The notes below the pieces were generated by a model. That model saw only the letters and a program-made list of their open reading frames with translations. It was not told where the DNA came from and did no database searches. From Paenibacillus macerans (GTDB lineage: Bacteria; Bacillota; Bacilli; Paenibacillales; Paenibacillaceae), in contig NZ_JAMBOE010000005.1 in NCBI RefSeq assembly GCF_023715465.1, positions 62,001 through 126,000 on the forward strand: a DNA stretch of 64,000 nt, in the 5' to 3' direction. Made by a program: the position numbers and the translations under genes. Below are positions 35,852 through 44,601 of the stretch, piece after piece (the first letter of the stretch is position 1; each line of letters opens with the position of its first letter).

Positions 35852-36847
35852 TCACAGTACAAGGTGAAATTCCACCGCAGCTTCTCCGCTCATCCGCTCC
35901 TCGGCACGCCCGCGGCGAACCAGCTCGACCAGATGGGCCAATGTTTCAGCCATGGCGAAGCGCATTTGGTGGATACCGAGATCCGTGCCGAACAGCGCAG
36001 CGCAAACCTCGAACCCGGTGTGCGGCCGCTGCCTCAGCAGCCCTTCGATGCGCGCCAGCCGCTCCTCGTGATGTTCCAGCAGCATGCGCACGCGTTCCCC
36101 GAAATGCTCAAACGGATGGCGGTGCCCCGGAAATGCGATCCTCACCTCGTAGCTCCCAAACCGTTCGAGCGATGCGAGGAACGATTGCAGCGGCTGCGGA
36201 TCGCTGCCGGGCAGGCAGCTGATATTGGGGGAAATTTGCGGCAACACCGCGTCCCCGCAAAACATCAGCTTGCGTTCTTCGTCGTAGAAGGACAGATGGC
36301 CCGGGGCATGTCCCGCGCTTTCGATCGGCAGCCAATATCGCCCGCCCATCATCACCGCTTCCCCTTCCTGGATAAAATCGACCTCGGGCGCCGGTGTCAC
36401 CTGCGGAAAAAAACTCTGCAGATGCGGCGGCAGCTGGCCGCTCCAAACGGGCGGCATGCCGTGACGCCGGAACAGGCGGGGCAACGCCTCGTTCATGACG
36501 CTGTTTTCCCCCCACATCAGCTGCGTCTCTTCGTATGCGCGCCGGGACATGCGGACGTCAGCCCCGGTCATCGCTTGCAAATACCCCGCCAGTCCGTAAT
36601 GGTCTGGATGGTGATGGGTCACGACGATTTGCGCCACATCGCCTGGAGCGATGTTAAGCTGGCGCAGGGCAAGCGGCCATTCCCGCTCGGTTTCCGCGGT
36701 CCTCGGCCCCGGATCGATGATCGTGATCCCCTCCGGACCGCGCAGCACATAGCTGTTCACCCGGCGCAGCGGCGGGGCCATCGGCATGGGGACCCGGACG
36801 ACGCCTTCTTTTTCCCAGATTTGAATTTCCGTTAGCATCGTCTTCAT
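35852..36847 (-). CDS. MBL-fold metallo-hydrolase
   Basis: A 331-aa metallo-beta-lactamase-fold enzyme. The zinc motif is VVTHHHPDHYG (HxHxDH) near residue 78, followed by SAGHAPGHLS (third His), LMFCGDAVLP (bridging Asp) and FPGHRHPFEH (last His). The C-terminal helical extension (about 240-331) has an all-helical winged-helix-like character as in LACTB2-type and other long MBL proteins. It overlaps the methyltransferase stop by 4 bp, so the two are coupled. Substrate unknown. Confidence 0.88.
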   Translation of the reverse strand: MKTMLTEIQIWEKEGVVRVPMPMAPPLRRVNSYVLRGPEGITIIDPGPRTAETEREWPLALRQLNIAPGDVAQIVVTHHHPDHYGLAGYLQAMTGADVRMSRRAYEETQLMWGENSVMNEALPRLFRRHGMPPVWSGQLPPHLQSFFPQVTPAPEVDFIQEGEAVMMGGRYWLPIESAGHAPGHLSFYDEERKLMFCGDAVLPQISPNISCLPGSDPQPLQSFLASLERFGSYEVRIAFPGHRHPFEHFGERVRMLLEHHEERLARIEGLLRQRPHTGFEVCAALFGTDLGIHQMRFAMAETLAHLVELVRRGRAEERMSGEAAVEFHLVL

Positions 36848-37599
36848 GGGCGGTTGCCCGCCAAAATCATCCGAGGCGACGTTTCGGGATCATAAGCGTC
36901 TTCGCCGTAATCCCCATGGACTTGCTCCAGAATCAATCCGGCCTCTTGCAGCATAGCGGCAAAATCCGCTTTCGAATACAGCTTGATCCGTTCCATATAT
37001 TCCCTTGACCGTCCTCCGTCCACACCCTCACCCGCGCTGTCCGCCTTCGTGATGGTGATATGCTTTTTGACATACCCGTCCTCGATGACGCGCCGTTCGG
37101 TGATGAACTGATCCCCGTCCACCCGTTCGGACCGGGCCACGAGTTGCGCCGCCGTATACGCCGGGTTCAAATAATCGATGATAAAGCCGCCCCCCGGCTT
37201 CAACATTCTCGCCACCTCCCGCAGCACCTGAACATGCTCGTGATCATCGTGGAAATAACCGAAGGAGGTGAACAGGTTTACAACCGCATCAAAGCCGCCC
37301 GCGAGCGGCAGGTTTCTCATATCGGCTTTCATCCATTGCACGCTCCCGTTAGAATCGTTCCGTTTTGCCTCCCGCAGCAGCACCTCCGACAAATCGACCC
37401 CGGTAACCTCATAACCCGCCTCGGCGAAAGCGAGCGAATGCCGCCCCATGCCGCAGCATAAATCGAGCACTTTTGCCCCGGGCGGCAGGTTTAGCCAGGC
37501 GATCAGCTTTTCCACCTCGCGCCGGGCTCCCCGCTGATCCCGATGTTTGTACACGAGCAGATAATCTTCCCCGAAGCTGCGTTCATACCAATCCGACAT
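36844..37599 (-). CDS. Class I SAM-dependent methyltransferase
   Basis: A 251-aa Rossmann-fold methyltransferase. Motif I is VLDLCCGMGRHSL (about residue 42), the acidic residue ending beta-2 is in VTGVDLSEVLL, MKADMRNLPL follows, and FDAVVNLFTSFGYF is motif IV, typical of the YtkA/SmtA-like small-molecule group. Soluble. It opens a two-gene unit with the MBL-fold enzyme. The acceptor is unknown. Confidence 0.88.
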   Translation of the reverse strand: MSDWYERSFGEDYLLVYKHRDQRGARREVEKLIAWLNLPPGAKVLDLCCGMGRHSLAFAEAGYEVTGVDLSEVLLREAKRNDSNGSVQWMKADMRNLPLAGGFDAVVNLFTSFGYFHDDHEHVQVLREVARMLKPGGGFIIDYLNPAYTAAQLVARSERVDGDQFITERRVIEDGYVKKHITITKADSAGEGVDGGRSREYMERIKLYSKADFAAMLQEAGLILEQVHGDYGEDAYDPETSPRMILAGNRP

Positions 37600-37658
37600 G
37601 TCTTTTGCCTCCCGTACAGCACCAGCCGATGCTGCGTTGCTCTGACATTATTATACTC

Positions 37659-37692
37659 GAAAAAAACCGCCGAAACGCTATCGCTTCGGCGG
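37659..37692 (-). terminator. Terminator of the PrsA-like gene
   Basis: On the minus strand CCGCCGAA pairs with TTCGGCGG around a short loop and is followed by TTTTTTTCG. Confidence 0.85.
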
Positions 37693-37723
37693 CTCCATCT
37701 AACAAACTTGCGACATTTTCATA

Positions 37724-38926
37724 TTATTTCGCTGCAGCGGCATTGTTCGCGTCCGTGAGCGTATTCGTAATCTTCGAGCTGCTGTGGAGGTTCTGCAGCC
37801 AGGTGGCCGACAATTGCGAAACCTGTTGGTTTACCAGCGTTTTGCGGATTTCTTCCTTCTTCTCATCCAGCGTAGCCGTGTGCGCTTCCTTGCGGTCGGT
37901 TAGCTTGATGACCTGATAGCCTTCGCTCGTTTTCACCGGGTCGCTGATTTGACCTTTAGTCAGCTTGAAAGCAGCGTCCTCAACGGCCGTTTCCTTTTGC
38001 CCGCGGGCAAAGAAATCGGTATCCCCGCCTTGCTCCTTCGTCGCCGTATCCAGCGATTTACTCTTCGCCAGCTCCGCGAAATCCGCGCCTCCTTTCAGCT
38101 GTTTGATGATATCCTTCGCCTCGTCTTCGGTCTTCACGAGGATGATGGATGCGCGAACCTGCTCCGGCGTATTGAAAGAATCTTTATATGTCTCAAACGT
38201 CTGCTTGATTTGGTCGTCGGTGACTTTGACTTGCGGCTCAAGCAGCTTGGTCAGCTTCAGCTGACTTGCAATCTGGCTCCGCAAATCGTCCTTCGTCATG
38301 CCGTATTGAACGAGCGCCTGATCCAGCGCTTCCTGGGACCCGAACTGGGCTACATAAGTATCTTTGATTTCCGCGTCGATATCGGCGTCGGTGATCGTAA
38401 TGTTCTTTTTCTTAGCTTCCTGGTTGATCAGTTCCTGGTCGATCAGGCCGGAAAGCACCTGCTCGCCGCCTTGAGTCACCAATTCGTTATACAATTGGTC
38501 TTTCGTAATTTCCACGCCGTTGACCGTAGCGACCGCTTCGGCTTTCTTCGCCGCAAACGGCGGTTTGATCAGCACAACAATAAGCAGAACAGCCAGCACC
38601 AGCGAAATGATCGGCCAAACCTTGCCCCCATTCGTTGTCTGCGCCGGCGTTCCTTGATCCGCAAGATCCTCGGCCTCCATCTCCGGAACGTCCCTGCCAC
38701 CATGTTCGCCGGCATCCTGCGCGGTATGCTGCGCGTCGAGAGCCGGGTCGTATTCCGCTTTCGTCAGCTCTACAGCGCCGCCCGCTGTTTTGTCCGCGCC
38801 TTCTTGTCCAGGCTGCACAGCCGGTTCATCCGTGCCGCGGGCTTGTCCCTCGGCCTTTTCCGCTGTTTCCTCCGCCTCCGGCCTTGATGCCGTTTCTTCT
38901 AGCTCCTTTTTCTCCTTGTCATCCAT
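37724..38926 (-). CDS. Membrane-anchored PrsA/SurA-like peptidyl-prolyl isomerase
   Basis: A 400-aa foldase. Residues 1-100 are a cytoplasmic, Glu/Ala/Asp-rich disordered tail, followed by one TM helix (about 103-123, VWPIISLVLAVLLIVVLI). Then comes a SurA_N-like chaperone part (VATVNGVEITKDQLYNELV, about 135-255) and a parvulin domain (about 258-355: VRASIILVKTEDEAKDI, GGDTDFFARGQ, GYQVIKLTDRKEA). PrsA is normally a lipoprotein; here the anchor is a TM helix with a long inside tail. It helps fold exported proteins outside the membrane. Confidence 0.88.
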   Translation of the reverse strand: MDDKEKKELEETASRPEAEETAEKAEGQARGTDEPAVQPGQEGADKTAGGAVELTKAEYDPALDAQHTAQDAGEHGGRDVPEMEAEDLADQGTPAQTTNGGKVWPIISLVLAVLLIVVLIKPPFAAKKAEAVATVNGVEITKDQLYNELVTQGGEQVLSGLIDQELINQEAKKKNITITDADIDAEIKDTYVAQFGSQEALDQALVQYGMTKDDLRSQIASQLKLTKLLEPQVKVTDDQIKQTFETYKDSFNTPEQVRASIILVKTEDEAKDIIKQLKGGADFAELAKSKSLDTATKEQGGDTDFFARGQKETAVEDAAFKLTKGQISDPVKTSEGYQVIKLTDRKEAHTATLDEKKEEIRKTLVNQQVSQLSATWLQNLHSSSKITNTLTDANNAAAAK

Positions 38927-39157
38927 ATGTCTTGACTCCCTTCTTCGAATAGCGAACTTTTTTAAACCATATCCTTGACTTTAACAGAAATCAACAGGGC
39001 ATACCTTAAATGTGGATAAAAAAATGGGAATGGTTTTTAAGTTTTTTTTAAGCTATCCGCCAAGAAACTCCAAAATCTTGTTACCCGTCATTCGTGTTCT
39101 TGGCAAAAAAGGTGTAGAATATACTGGTAAATCCAGTTCGGGAGGAACAAAAAAAAG

Positions 39158-40513
39158 ATGGACTATCAAACTTACTTTAGCACGCATCGAGAACAACATT
39201 TAAACGAGCTGGGGGAATTGTTGAAAATCCCCAGCGTTTCGGCGTTGTCCGAACATAAAGGCGATGTGCTGAAAGCGGCCGAATGGATCGCCGACGCGCT
39301 GCGCCGGGCCGGCATGGAAGGCGTGGAAATCCACCCGACCGCCGGACATCCCGTGGTATACGCTGAGCATTTGCACGCTCCAGGCAAGCCGACTATCCTG
39401 GTTTACGGGCATTACGACGTTCAGCCGGTAGACCCGCTGAATCTGTGGGAGACGCCTCCGTTCGAGCCTTCGATCCGCAACGGCAAGCTGTACGCACGCG
39501 GCGCCACTGATGATAAAGGGCAGGTGTTCATGCACATCAAAGCGGTCGAAGCGCTCCTCAAGCAGGAGAAGCAGCTGCCGGTCAATATCAAGTTTTGCAT
39601 TGAAGGCGAAGAGGAGGTTACCAGCCCGAATTTGCCTTCCTTCCTGGAAGCGAATCAGGAGAAGCTGGCGGCCGATTGCATTCTGATTTCCGATACCGCG
39701 CTGCTTGCCCCGGGCAAACCGGCGATCTGCATCGGCCTGCGCGGATTGTGCGCTCTGGAGATTTCCCTTCATACGGCCAACACCGATTTGCATTCAGGCA
39801 CGTTTGGCGGCGGTGTGCCAAACGCTCTGCATGCGATGGTCTCTCTGCTCGCCTCCCTGCATGACGAGCAGGGCCGCATTACGGTGGAGGGATTTTATGA
39901 AGGGGTGCCCGAGCTGACTCCGGAATTGCGGGAGGAATTCGCCAAGCAGCAATTTGACGAGGAGAAGCTGAAACACGACCTCGGTTTGGAGACGCTGTAC
40001 GGAGAAGAAGGCTATTCCTTCGTGGAACGGACAGGCGCCCGTCCGACGCTGGAACTCAACGGGGTGTGGGGCGGATTCCAAGGAGAGGGCACCAAAACGG
40101 TGTTGCCCAAGGAAGCCCACGCCAAAATCACCTGCCGTCTCGTCGGGGATCAGGACCCGCAGGCCACGATCGACCGGATCGAACGCCATTTGCGCGCGCA
40201 TTTGCAGCCTGGCGCGACCTTGAGCGTCAAGGCTACCGAAAAAGCCCGCGCCTTCACGATCGATCCGTCGGATCCGATGCTGCAAAAAGCGGCCGACGCC
40301 TATGCCGCCGTATACGGCACCCGCGCATTGTTCACCAAAGACGGCGGCTCGATTCCGATCGTCGAAACGTTGTCGCGCGTGTTGTCCGCCCCGGCCGTCA
40401 TGATGGGCTTTGGGCTGCCGGACGAAAACCTGCACGCCCCGAACGAACATTTCAACTTGGAAAACTTCGACAAAGGGCTGCTGACGATCGTCCATTACCT
40501 CAAGTCGCTGTAA
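39158..40513 (+). CDS. M20-family dipeptidase
   Basis: A 451-aa zinc dipeptidase of the M20/CNDP type. Metal and catalytic motifs: GHYDVQPVDP (His and catalytic Asp), RGATDDKGQ (bridging Asp), EGEEEVTSPN (catalytic Glu pair), SDTALLAP (Asp) and FGLPDENLHAPNEHF (His). The dimerisation domain lies at about residues 190-350. It hydrolyses small peptides with a free carboxylate in the cytosol. GGGAGG precedes the ATG. Monocistronic, with a terminator at 40526-40560. Confidence 0.93.
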   Translation: MDYQTYFSTHREQHLNELGELLKIPSVSALSEHKGDVLKAAEWIADALRRAGMEGVEIHPTAGHPVVYAEHLHAPGKPTILVYGHYDVQPVDPLNLWETPPFEPSIRNGKLYARGATDDKGQVFMHIKAVEALLKQEKQLPVNIKFCIEGEEEVTSPNLPSFLEANQEKLAADCILISDTALLAPGKPAICIGLRGLCALEISLHTANTDLHSGTFGGGVPNALHAMVSLLASLHDEQGRITVEGFYEGVPELTPELREEFAKQQFDEEKLKHDLGLETLYGEEGYSFVERTGARPTLELNGVWGGFQGEGTKTVLPKEAHAKITCRLVGDQDPQATIDRIERHLRAHLQPGATLSVKATEKARAFTIDPSDPMLQKAADAYAAVYGTRALFTKDGGSIPIVETLSRVLSAPAVMMGFGLPDENLHAPNEHFNLENFDKGLLTIVHYLKSL

Positions 40514-40525
40514 ACCGAATATTTA

Positions 40526-40560
40526 AAAAAGCCGTCCGAATTCGGACGGCTTTTTTTAAA
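40526..40560 (+). terminator. Terminator of the M20 dipeptidase gene
   Basis: AAAAAAGCCGTCCGAA directly abuts TTCGGACGGCTTTTTTT, a near-perfect palindrome with a T run. Confidence 0.9.
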
Positions 40561-40619
40561 TACAAGAAATCTATAGAATTTCCGGCGGGGTAGAGGGCAA
40601 TGCGCAGGTAAAGAGCGAA

Positions 40620-40935
40620 GGAGAAGCAGAATCTGAAGGCTAAGGGACACCAGAGGCGTTATCTACGAAAAAACGGAGGTTTGAAAAATGTAACGGACAC
40701 AGATGACTCTATTTACCTCGAATCAGCACGGTTGAACTCGTTTTGGGCCAAATAGCGTCATGTGAGTCCGTTAGCCTGGGAAATACCCGGGAAATGGGCG
40801 GATAAGGTCGCTGGAGTCCGTTAGAGCAGCATCCACAGATTAGAATGAACCGAAGTACTCAGTGCTTCCCTCCAATCGCTCTAACTTAGAAGTCAGAGTC
40901 ATAAAAGGACGCCGTCAGGCGATTTTTTCTTAATT
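40620..40935. repeat. Four-unit intergenic repeat, locus C (long form)
   Basis: Forward units at 40640-40664 and 40690-40714, reverse units at 40750-40774 and 40800-40824; the pitch is 50 bp in both halves and the span 185 bp. The whole 315-bp stretch is an inverted copy of 6081-6397 with scattered changes: unit C4 matches A1, C3 matches A2, C2 matches A3 and C1 matches A4. The region holds no gene. Confidence 0.85.
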
Positions 40936-40986
40936 TGTCCCTATTGCCAATTCTATAAAATTCGATTATTATAAAACAAATATCAC

Positions 40987-41004
40987 GTTCTATATTTATA
41001 GAAC
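40987..41004 (+). promoter_or_regulatory. Perfect 18-bp palindrome, likely ArsR-type operator
   Basis: GTTCTATATTTATAGAAC is a perfect inverted repeat 30 bp ahead of the ArsR-family gene. It overlaps AT-rich promoter-like sequence, so autoregulation of the regulator plus MFS pair is likely. Confidence 0.6.
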
Positions 41005-41034
41005 AAAAATTGTGGAAAGGAAACGTGTATCGCG

Positions 41035-41967
41035 ATGGATTATCAGGTCGAAGTGGATTTCGCTCCGATTTACGAGTGTGTATCCAGCCTAAGCGTCTTT
41101 TTTACTAAGCAAAACCACGGCGCTATAGATGGAGGAAAAGCCTGGACCCGGGAGGTTCAGGATCTGTTTGCTCCCGTGACCTTGCATAAGATGCGGGAAA
41201 CATACAAAATGCTGGGGGATTTCAGCCTTTCGCCGTTCATCTGGAATTGCCCCGGTTCCCGTTCATCCGCCGCTTTTCTCGACTGGTTCGAAGGTCTATC
41301 GACAGGCCAATTGTTCGAAATTTCCGCTGATTGTGGGCAATCGGTTCCGTCCAATCTGCAGGAGCTGCGCAATTTGGCCTCGGAAATGCTGCGGGAATGG
41401 GATTTGCGTTATTTCAGCCGCACCGATCCGGCCATTGTCGAAGGGTTGGAGCAAGAGGCCTTGTCCCTGAAGCCGCGAGTGAACGAAACGAACGGCATGG
41501 AGGTTTACGAGCAGGCCACAGGCGGGATGAGGCTGTATCCCAACGATACCCTGCGGCGGGCCGTTCTCATCCCCCAGTATCATTCACGTCCGCTGGTCAA
41601 TTCAAGCATCTTTGAGACGATCATTTTCACCAGCTACTCCTGCGATATTTTTCCGCCGGCGGAAGGATACCCGGCTCCTCAACTGCTGCGGATCACCCGG
41701 GCGCTGTCGGATGAGACGCGGCTGCGCATTTTGCGTCTGCTGGCGCGCAAGCAGATGACTTTTACCGAAATTGTACGCGAGATCGCTTTATCCAAAAGCA
41801 CGATCCATTACCACCTGATAGCGCTCCGGGCGGCAGGGCTTGTCATCGTGCATTTTCGCGCCAAACGCGTTGATTACAAATCCGTGGAATACAGCCTGCG
41901 CCGTGAAGCACTGGACGATCTGCCTCTTCGTATCGCCGGCTATCTCGATCTGGTTGAAGTCAAGTAA
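41035..41967 (+). CDS. ArsR-family regulator with a large N-terminal domain
   Basis: A 310-aa protein, much longer than the usual 100-aa ArsR. The C-terminal winged helix (about 217-300) has ITRALSDETRLRILRLLA and the recognition part IALSKSTIHYHLIALRAAG. The N-terminal 210 residues are of unknown fold and may sense the ligand. It is followed after 12 bp by an MFS transporter, suggesting it controls that gene. A perfect palindrome lies upstream. No metal-binding Cys cluster is visible, so metal sensing is unlikely. Confidence 0.85.
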   Translation: MDYQVEVDFAPIYECVSSLSVFFTKQNHGAIDGGKAWTREVQDLFAPVTLHKMRETYKMLGDFSLSPFIWNCPGSRSSAAFLDWFEGLSTGQLFEISADCGQSVPSNLQELRNLASEMLREWDLRYFSRTDPAIVEGLEQEALSLKPRVNETNGMEVYEQATGGMRLYPNDTLRRAVLIPQYHSRPLVNSSIFETIIFTSYSCDIFPPAEGYPAPQLLRITRALSDETRLRILRLLARKQMTFTEIVREIALSKSTIHYHLIALRAAGLVIVHFRAKRVDYKSVEYSLRREALDDLPLRIAGYLDLVEVK

Positions 41968-41979
41968 GGGGATGGTCGC

Positions 41980-43272
41980 GTGAAAAAACGCAGTTATTAC
42001 GGGCTGCTGTCAACAATTGCTTTAAGCGGGTTTGGCGATGCCTTCGGCTTGCTCGCCATGGAATGGCTGGCCTACGAGATCACCGGGTCCAAGCTAACGA
42101 TGGGCGCGCTGGCGCTTTGCTCCGGCATCCCCGAGCTGGTTCTCCGCCTCTTCGGTTCCCCGCTCTCCGACCGGCTGCCGCGAGGCCGCCTGATGGCCGG
42201 TCTTGCGGCCACGCGCCTGATCGCCATCGCGCTTCCCTTAGTCGCCGGTCTCATGGGCGGGCTGCAGTTGTGGCACTTGTTCCTGGCGGCAGGGCTTAGC
42301 GGCTCCTGCGCGGCCCTGTTTTTGCCTACGGCGATGGCGCTCGTGCCGGATGTGGCGGACAGCCGCAAACTGACGCGGGCCTTTGCCGTCATCGACGGAT
42401 GCAGAAACGCGGCGGCCTTGGTTGGTCCCGCTTTGGCGGGTGCCACAGTGGCCGGTTTAGGAACGCTGGCTGCGCTTTGGATTAATGCCGTTTGCTATAC
42501 GGCGGCCATTGTCATGCTCCTGTTTCTGCCGAAAAGCCGTCATTCCGGGAACTCTCCGTCGAGTGCTTCCAATGCCGGTATTGCCGGTTACTTGCGGGAA
42601 ATCGCCGAAGGATTCAGCTTCTATAGACAATTTCCGGCGATGTTAACGGTCATGGGAATGGTCGCGGTCAGCAATATGAGCTCCATCGCCATCTGGACGA
42701 TGATGGTCCCTTATGTCCGCGAAATATTGCAGCGGGATGCCGCCGCCATGGGCACGATGACAACAGCCGCCGCCTTCGGCACCTTAACCGGGCTGGCCAT
42801 CATCTCTCTGCTTGGGGAAATCAAGCAGCGGCGGATGGCGATGATTTGCAGTCTGATGGCGATCGGCCTGTTCAATACGATCCTCGCACTGGCGAATAGC
42901 TATCCAGTCGCACTGGCCGCGGTGTTTGCCGCCGGATTGTCCGGCCCGTTCTTCGGCTCGCTCAGCTCATCGCTGCACGGCAAGCTCGTGCCCGGCCGCC
43001 TGCAGGGACGCGTAAACGCCATCCGTTATCTGATCGGAGGCGGTCTGCAGCCTTTAGGCGCTTTTGCCGGGAGTGCGGTGGCCCAGCAATTTGGCCTGCA
43101 GATCATGATTCTGGCCGCGGGCCTGCTCCCGATGCTAACCTCCTGCGCCGCACTGCTGCTTCCCGGCTTAAAGTCGCTGAACGGAGACTTGGCGGAGCTG
43201 GACATCGGCGCTCCCGGAAGGGGAAACGGGGCGGCGGGGAAAGAGCACATTCCGGTTCAAGGGGGCGGTTAG
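41980..43272 (+). CDS. MFS transporter
   Basis: A 430-aa membrane protein with about 12 predicted TM helices. It starts GFGDAFGLLAMEWLAYEITG and carries the loop 2-3 motif SPLSDRLPRGRLMAG, both typical of the MFS_3/enterobactin-exporter-like group that includes drug exporters. It lies 12 bp after its presumed regulator with GGGGATGG before the start codon. It is probably an efflux pump; substrate unknown. Confidence 0.88.
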   Translation: MKKRSYYGLLSTIALSGFGDAFGLLAMEWLAYEITGSKLTMGALALCSGIPELVLRLFGSPLSDRLPRGRLMAGLAATRLIAIALPLVAGLMGGLQLWHLFLAAGLSGSCAALFLPTAMALVPDVADSRKLTRAFAVIDGCRNAAALVGPALAGATVAGLGTLAALWINAVCYTAAIVMLLFLPKSRHSGNSPSSASNAGIAGYLREIAEGFSFYRQFPAMLTVMGMVAVSNMSSIAIWTMMVPYVREILQRDAAAMGTMTTAAAFGTLTGLAIISLLGEIKQRRMAMICSLMAIGLFNTILALANSYPVALAAVFAAGLSGPFFGSLSSSLHGKLVPGRLQGRVNAIRYLIGGGLQPLGAFAGSAVAQQFGLQIMILAAGLLPMLTSCAALLLPGLKSLNGDLAELDIGAPGRGNGAAGKEHIPVQGGG

Positions 43273-43379
43273 CCGCCACCATCCCCCGACAAAACAAAAA
43301 AACCTCCTCTCCCTCCCGCTTTAATGCCGGAATGAAAAAGAAGGTTTACGGTTTTCCGTTCAAACATTATAGAATACCG

Positions 43380-43604
43380 TTAGATTTTTAGCTCCCCAAG
43401 CTTGATCAGCTCGACAACCGCCTGCGCGCGACCTTTGACATTCAATTTTTGCATGACATTGGAAATGTGATTGCGTACGGTTTTTTCGCTGATAAACAGC
43501 TGTCCCGCGATGTCGCGCGTCGTTTTATCCTGCACGAGAAGCTCGAAAACCTCCCGCTCACGATGAGTCAACAGAAATTTGCTGTTACGATCGCTGCTTT
43601 TCAA
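43380..43604 (-). CDS. gerE: GerE, late sporulation regulator
   Basis: A 74-aa LuxR-type DNA-binding protein, nearly identical in its core to B. subtilis GerE: LTHREREVFELLVQDKTT, LFISEKTVRNHISNVMQKL and a C-terminal VVELIKLGEL. GerE acts in the mother cell with sigma-K to switch on or off late spore-coat genes. AAGGAGGGGTG lies 7 nt before a TTG start (43602-43604). It is evidence that the organism sporulates, and it is relevant to the glycan cluster 5-14 kb away. Confidence 0.95.
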   Translation of the reverse strand: MKSSDRNSKFLLTHREREVFELLVQDKTTRDIAGQLFISEKTVRNHISNVMQKLNVKGRAQAVVELIKLGELKI

Positions 43605-43723
43605 AATGCGTCACCCCTCCTTGCTCGGGTTTTATGGTTTAACAAGGTTAAGGGATACAGTCAACACATCTTATGAAGAAACGGAGGCAATGGTGCGCTG
43701 CGGGTGGCAAAATGGGCGCTGCC

Positions 43724-43867
43724 CTACTTGAACGCCATGGCGGCATAAACCGCTTTGATCCAGTCTTGGTAGAGCGCTTCCCGGGTTTCCTCCGGCTGCC
43801 CTGGCGATCGGCACTTCCATGCCCCGGCCGCTCGAAGCGCGTCAACGCGGAAGCCCTGTTCTTTTAA
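43724..43867 (-). pseudogene. Coding remnant, unknown
   Basis: A 48-codon stretch on the minus strand, preceded by TAG and ending in TAG, reads as plausible protein (LKEQGFRVDALRAAG and then ALYQDWIKAVYAAMAFK) but has no start codon or binding site. It may be the C-terminal end of a deleted gene. I do not recognise it. Apart from this and the terminator at 43880, nothing else is seen between gerE and the MarR gene. Confidence 0.3.
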
Positions 43868-43879
43868 CTAAGCGCATAC

Positions 43880-43914
43880 AAAAAACCGCCGGATAAACCG
43901 TCCGGCGGTTTTTT
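43880..43914. terminator. Terminator of the MarR gene
   Basis: AAAAAACCGCCGGA-TAAACCG-TCCGGCGGTTTTTT is symmetrical and can act on both strands. It sits 24 bp past the MarR-type gene. Confidence 0.85.
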
Positions 43915-43937
43915 GTATCTCCTCTTCTTTGCTCCCG

Positions 43938-44378
43938 TTACTTGCTTTTGCCGGCTTTGCCTAATTTCTCTATAATCCCGAGCAGCACGTCCAATTCATG
44001 CCGTTCCAGCAGGGATAAATGAGATTTCAGCGCTTCCCGGGATTTCTTCCGGGCTTCTTCGCAAACCTCGGCGCCCCGCGTAGTCACCGACAGCAATACC
44101 GCTCGCCGGTCTTTTTCATCATGCCGGCGCTCGACGTATCCGTTTTGCACGAGCCGGTCGATCATGACCGTGATGGCGCTGGGCTTCACCTCAAGCTTGT
44201 CCGCCAAATAGCTGACATTGCAAGTCTTTTGCCGGGCGATCAGCGCCAGCATGTGAAACTGCGGCCCAGTCAAACCTAGCTCCTGATGATGCATCAGTTC
44301 GCTTTTCATTTTGCGGAACGTGCTCGACCAAGCGAATTCCATACGCTCGATGTACGCGTCGAGATCATCTTTTGACAC
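43938..44378 (-). CDS. MarR-family transcriptional regulator
   Basis: A 146-aa winged-helix regulator. HTH: NVSYLADKLEVKPSAITVMIDR. Wing: VERRHDEKDRRAVLLSVT with the conserved D-x-R-D/K-x-R. Dimerisation helices lie at both ends. No obvious target gene is adjacent except the divergent RpiR-nag operon, and no drug transporter is beside it. The start codon is the TTG or GTG-type codon at 44378 (first residues MSKDDLDAY). Confidence 0.88.
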   Translation of the reverse strand: MSKDDLDAYIERMEFAWSSTFRKMKSELMHHQELGLTGPQFHMLALIARQKTCNVSYLADKLEVKPSAITVMIDRLVQNGYVERRHDEKDRRAVLLSVTTRGAEVCEEARKKSREALKSHLSLLERHELDVLLGIIEKLGKAGKSK

Positions 44379-44601
44379 AGGTATCTTTCCTCACCCCCAC
44401 AGGGTCCAACCTATTGTAAGTGTATTATGCGGCCAGGCAAAATTCAAGGAAGCCCTCGACTTTTCGCCAGCGAAGAGCCTTGAAAACCGGAGAAAAATCC
44501 TTTATGATGGAATCAAAATAATTTTCATGATATTTGTATATTATATAAAAATATTTTTCGCAACGATAATATGAGGTCTATAAGATTAGGGGGAGGTCAT
44601 T

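Noticed and set aside
43673-43867. Rightward 64-codon frame near 43.7 kb
   Set aside because: No binding site and no protein-like features; the opposite strand carries the more plausible remnant.
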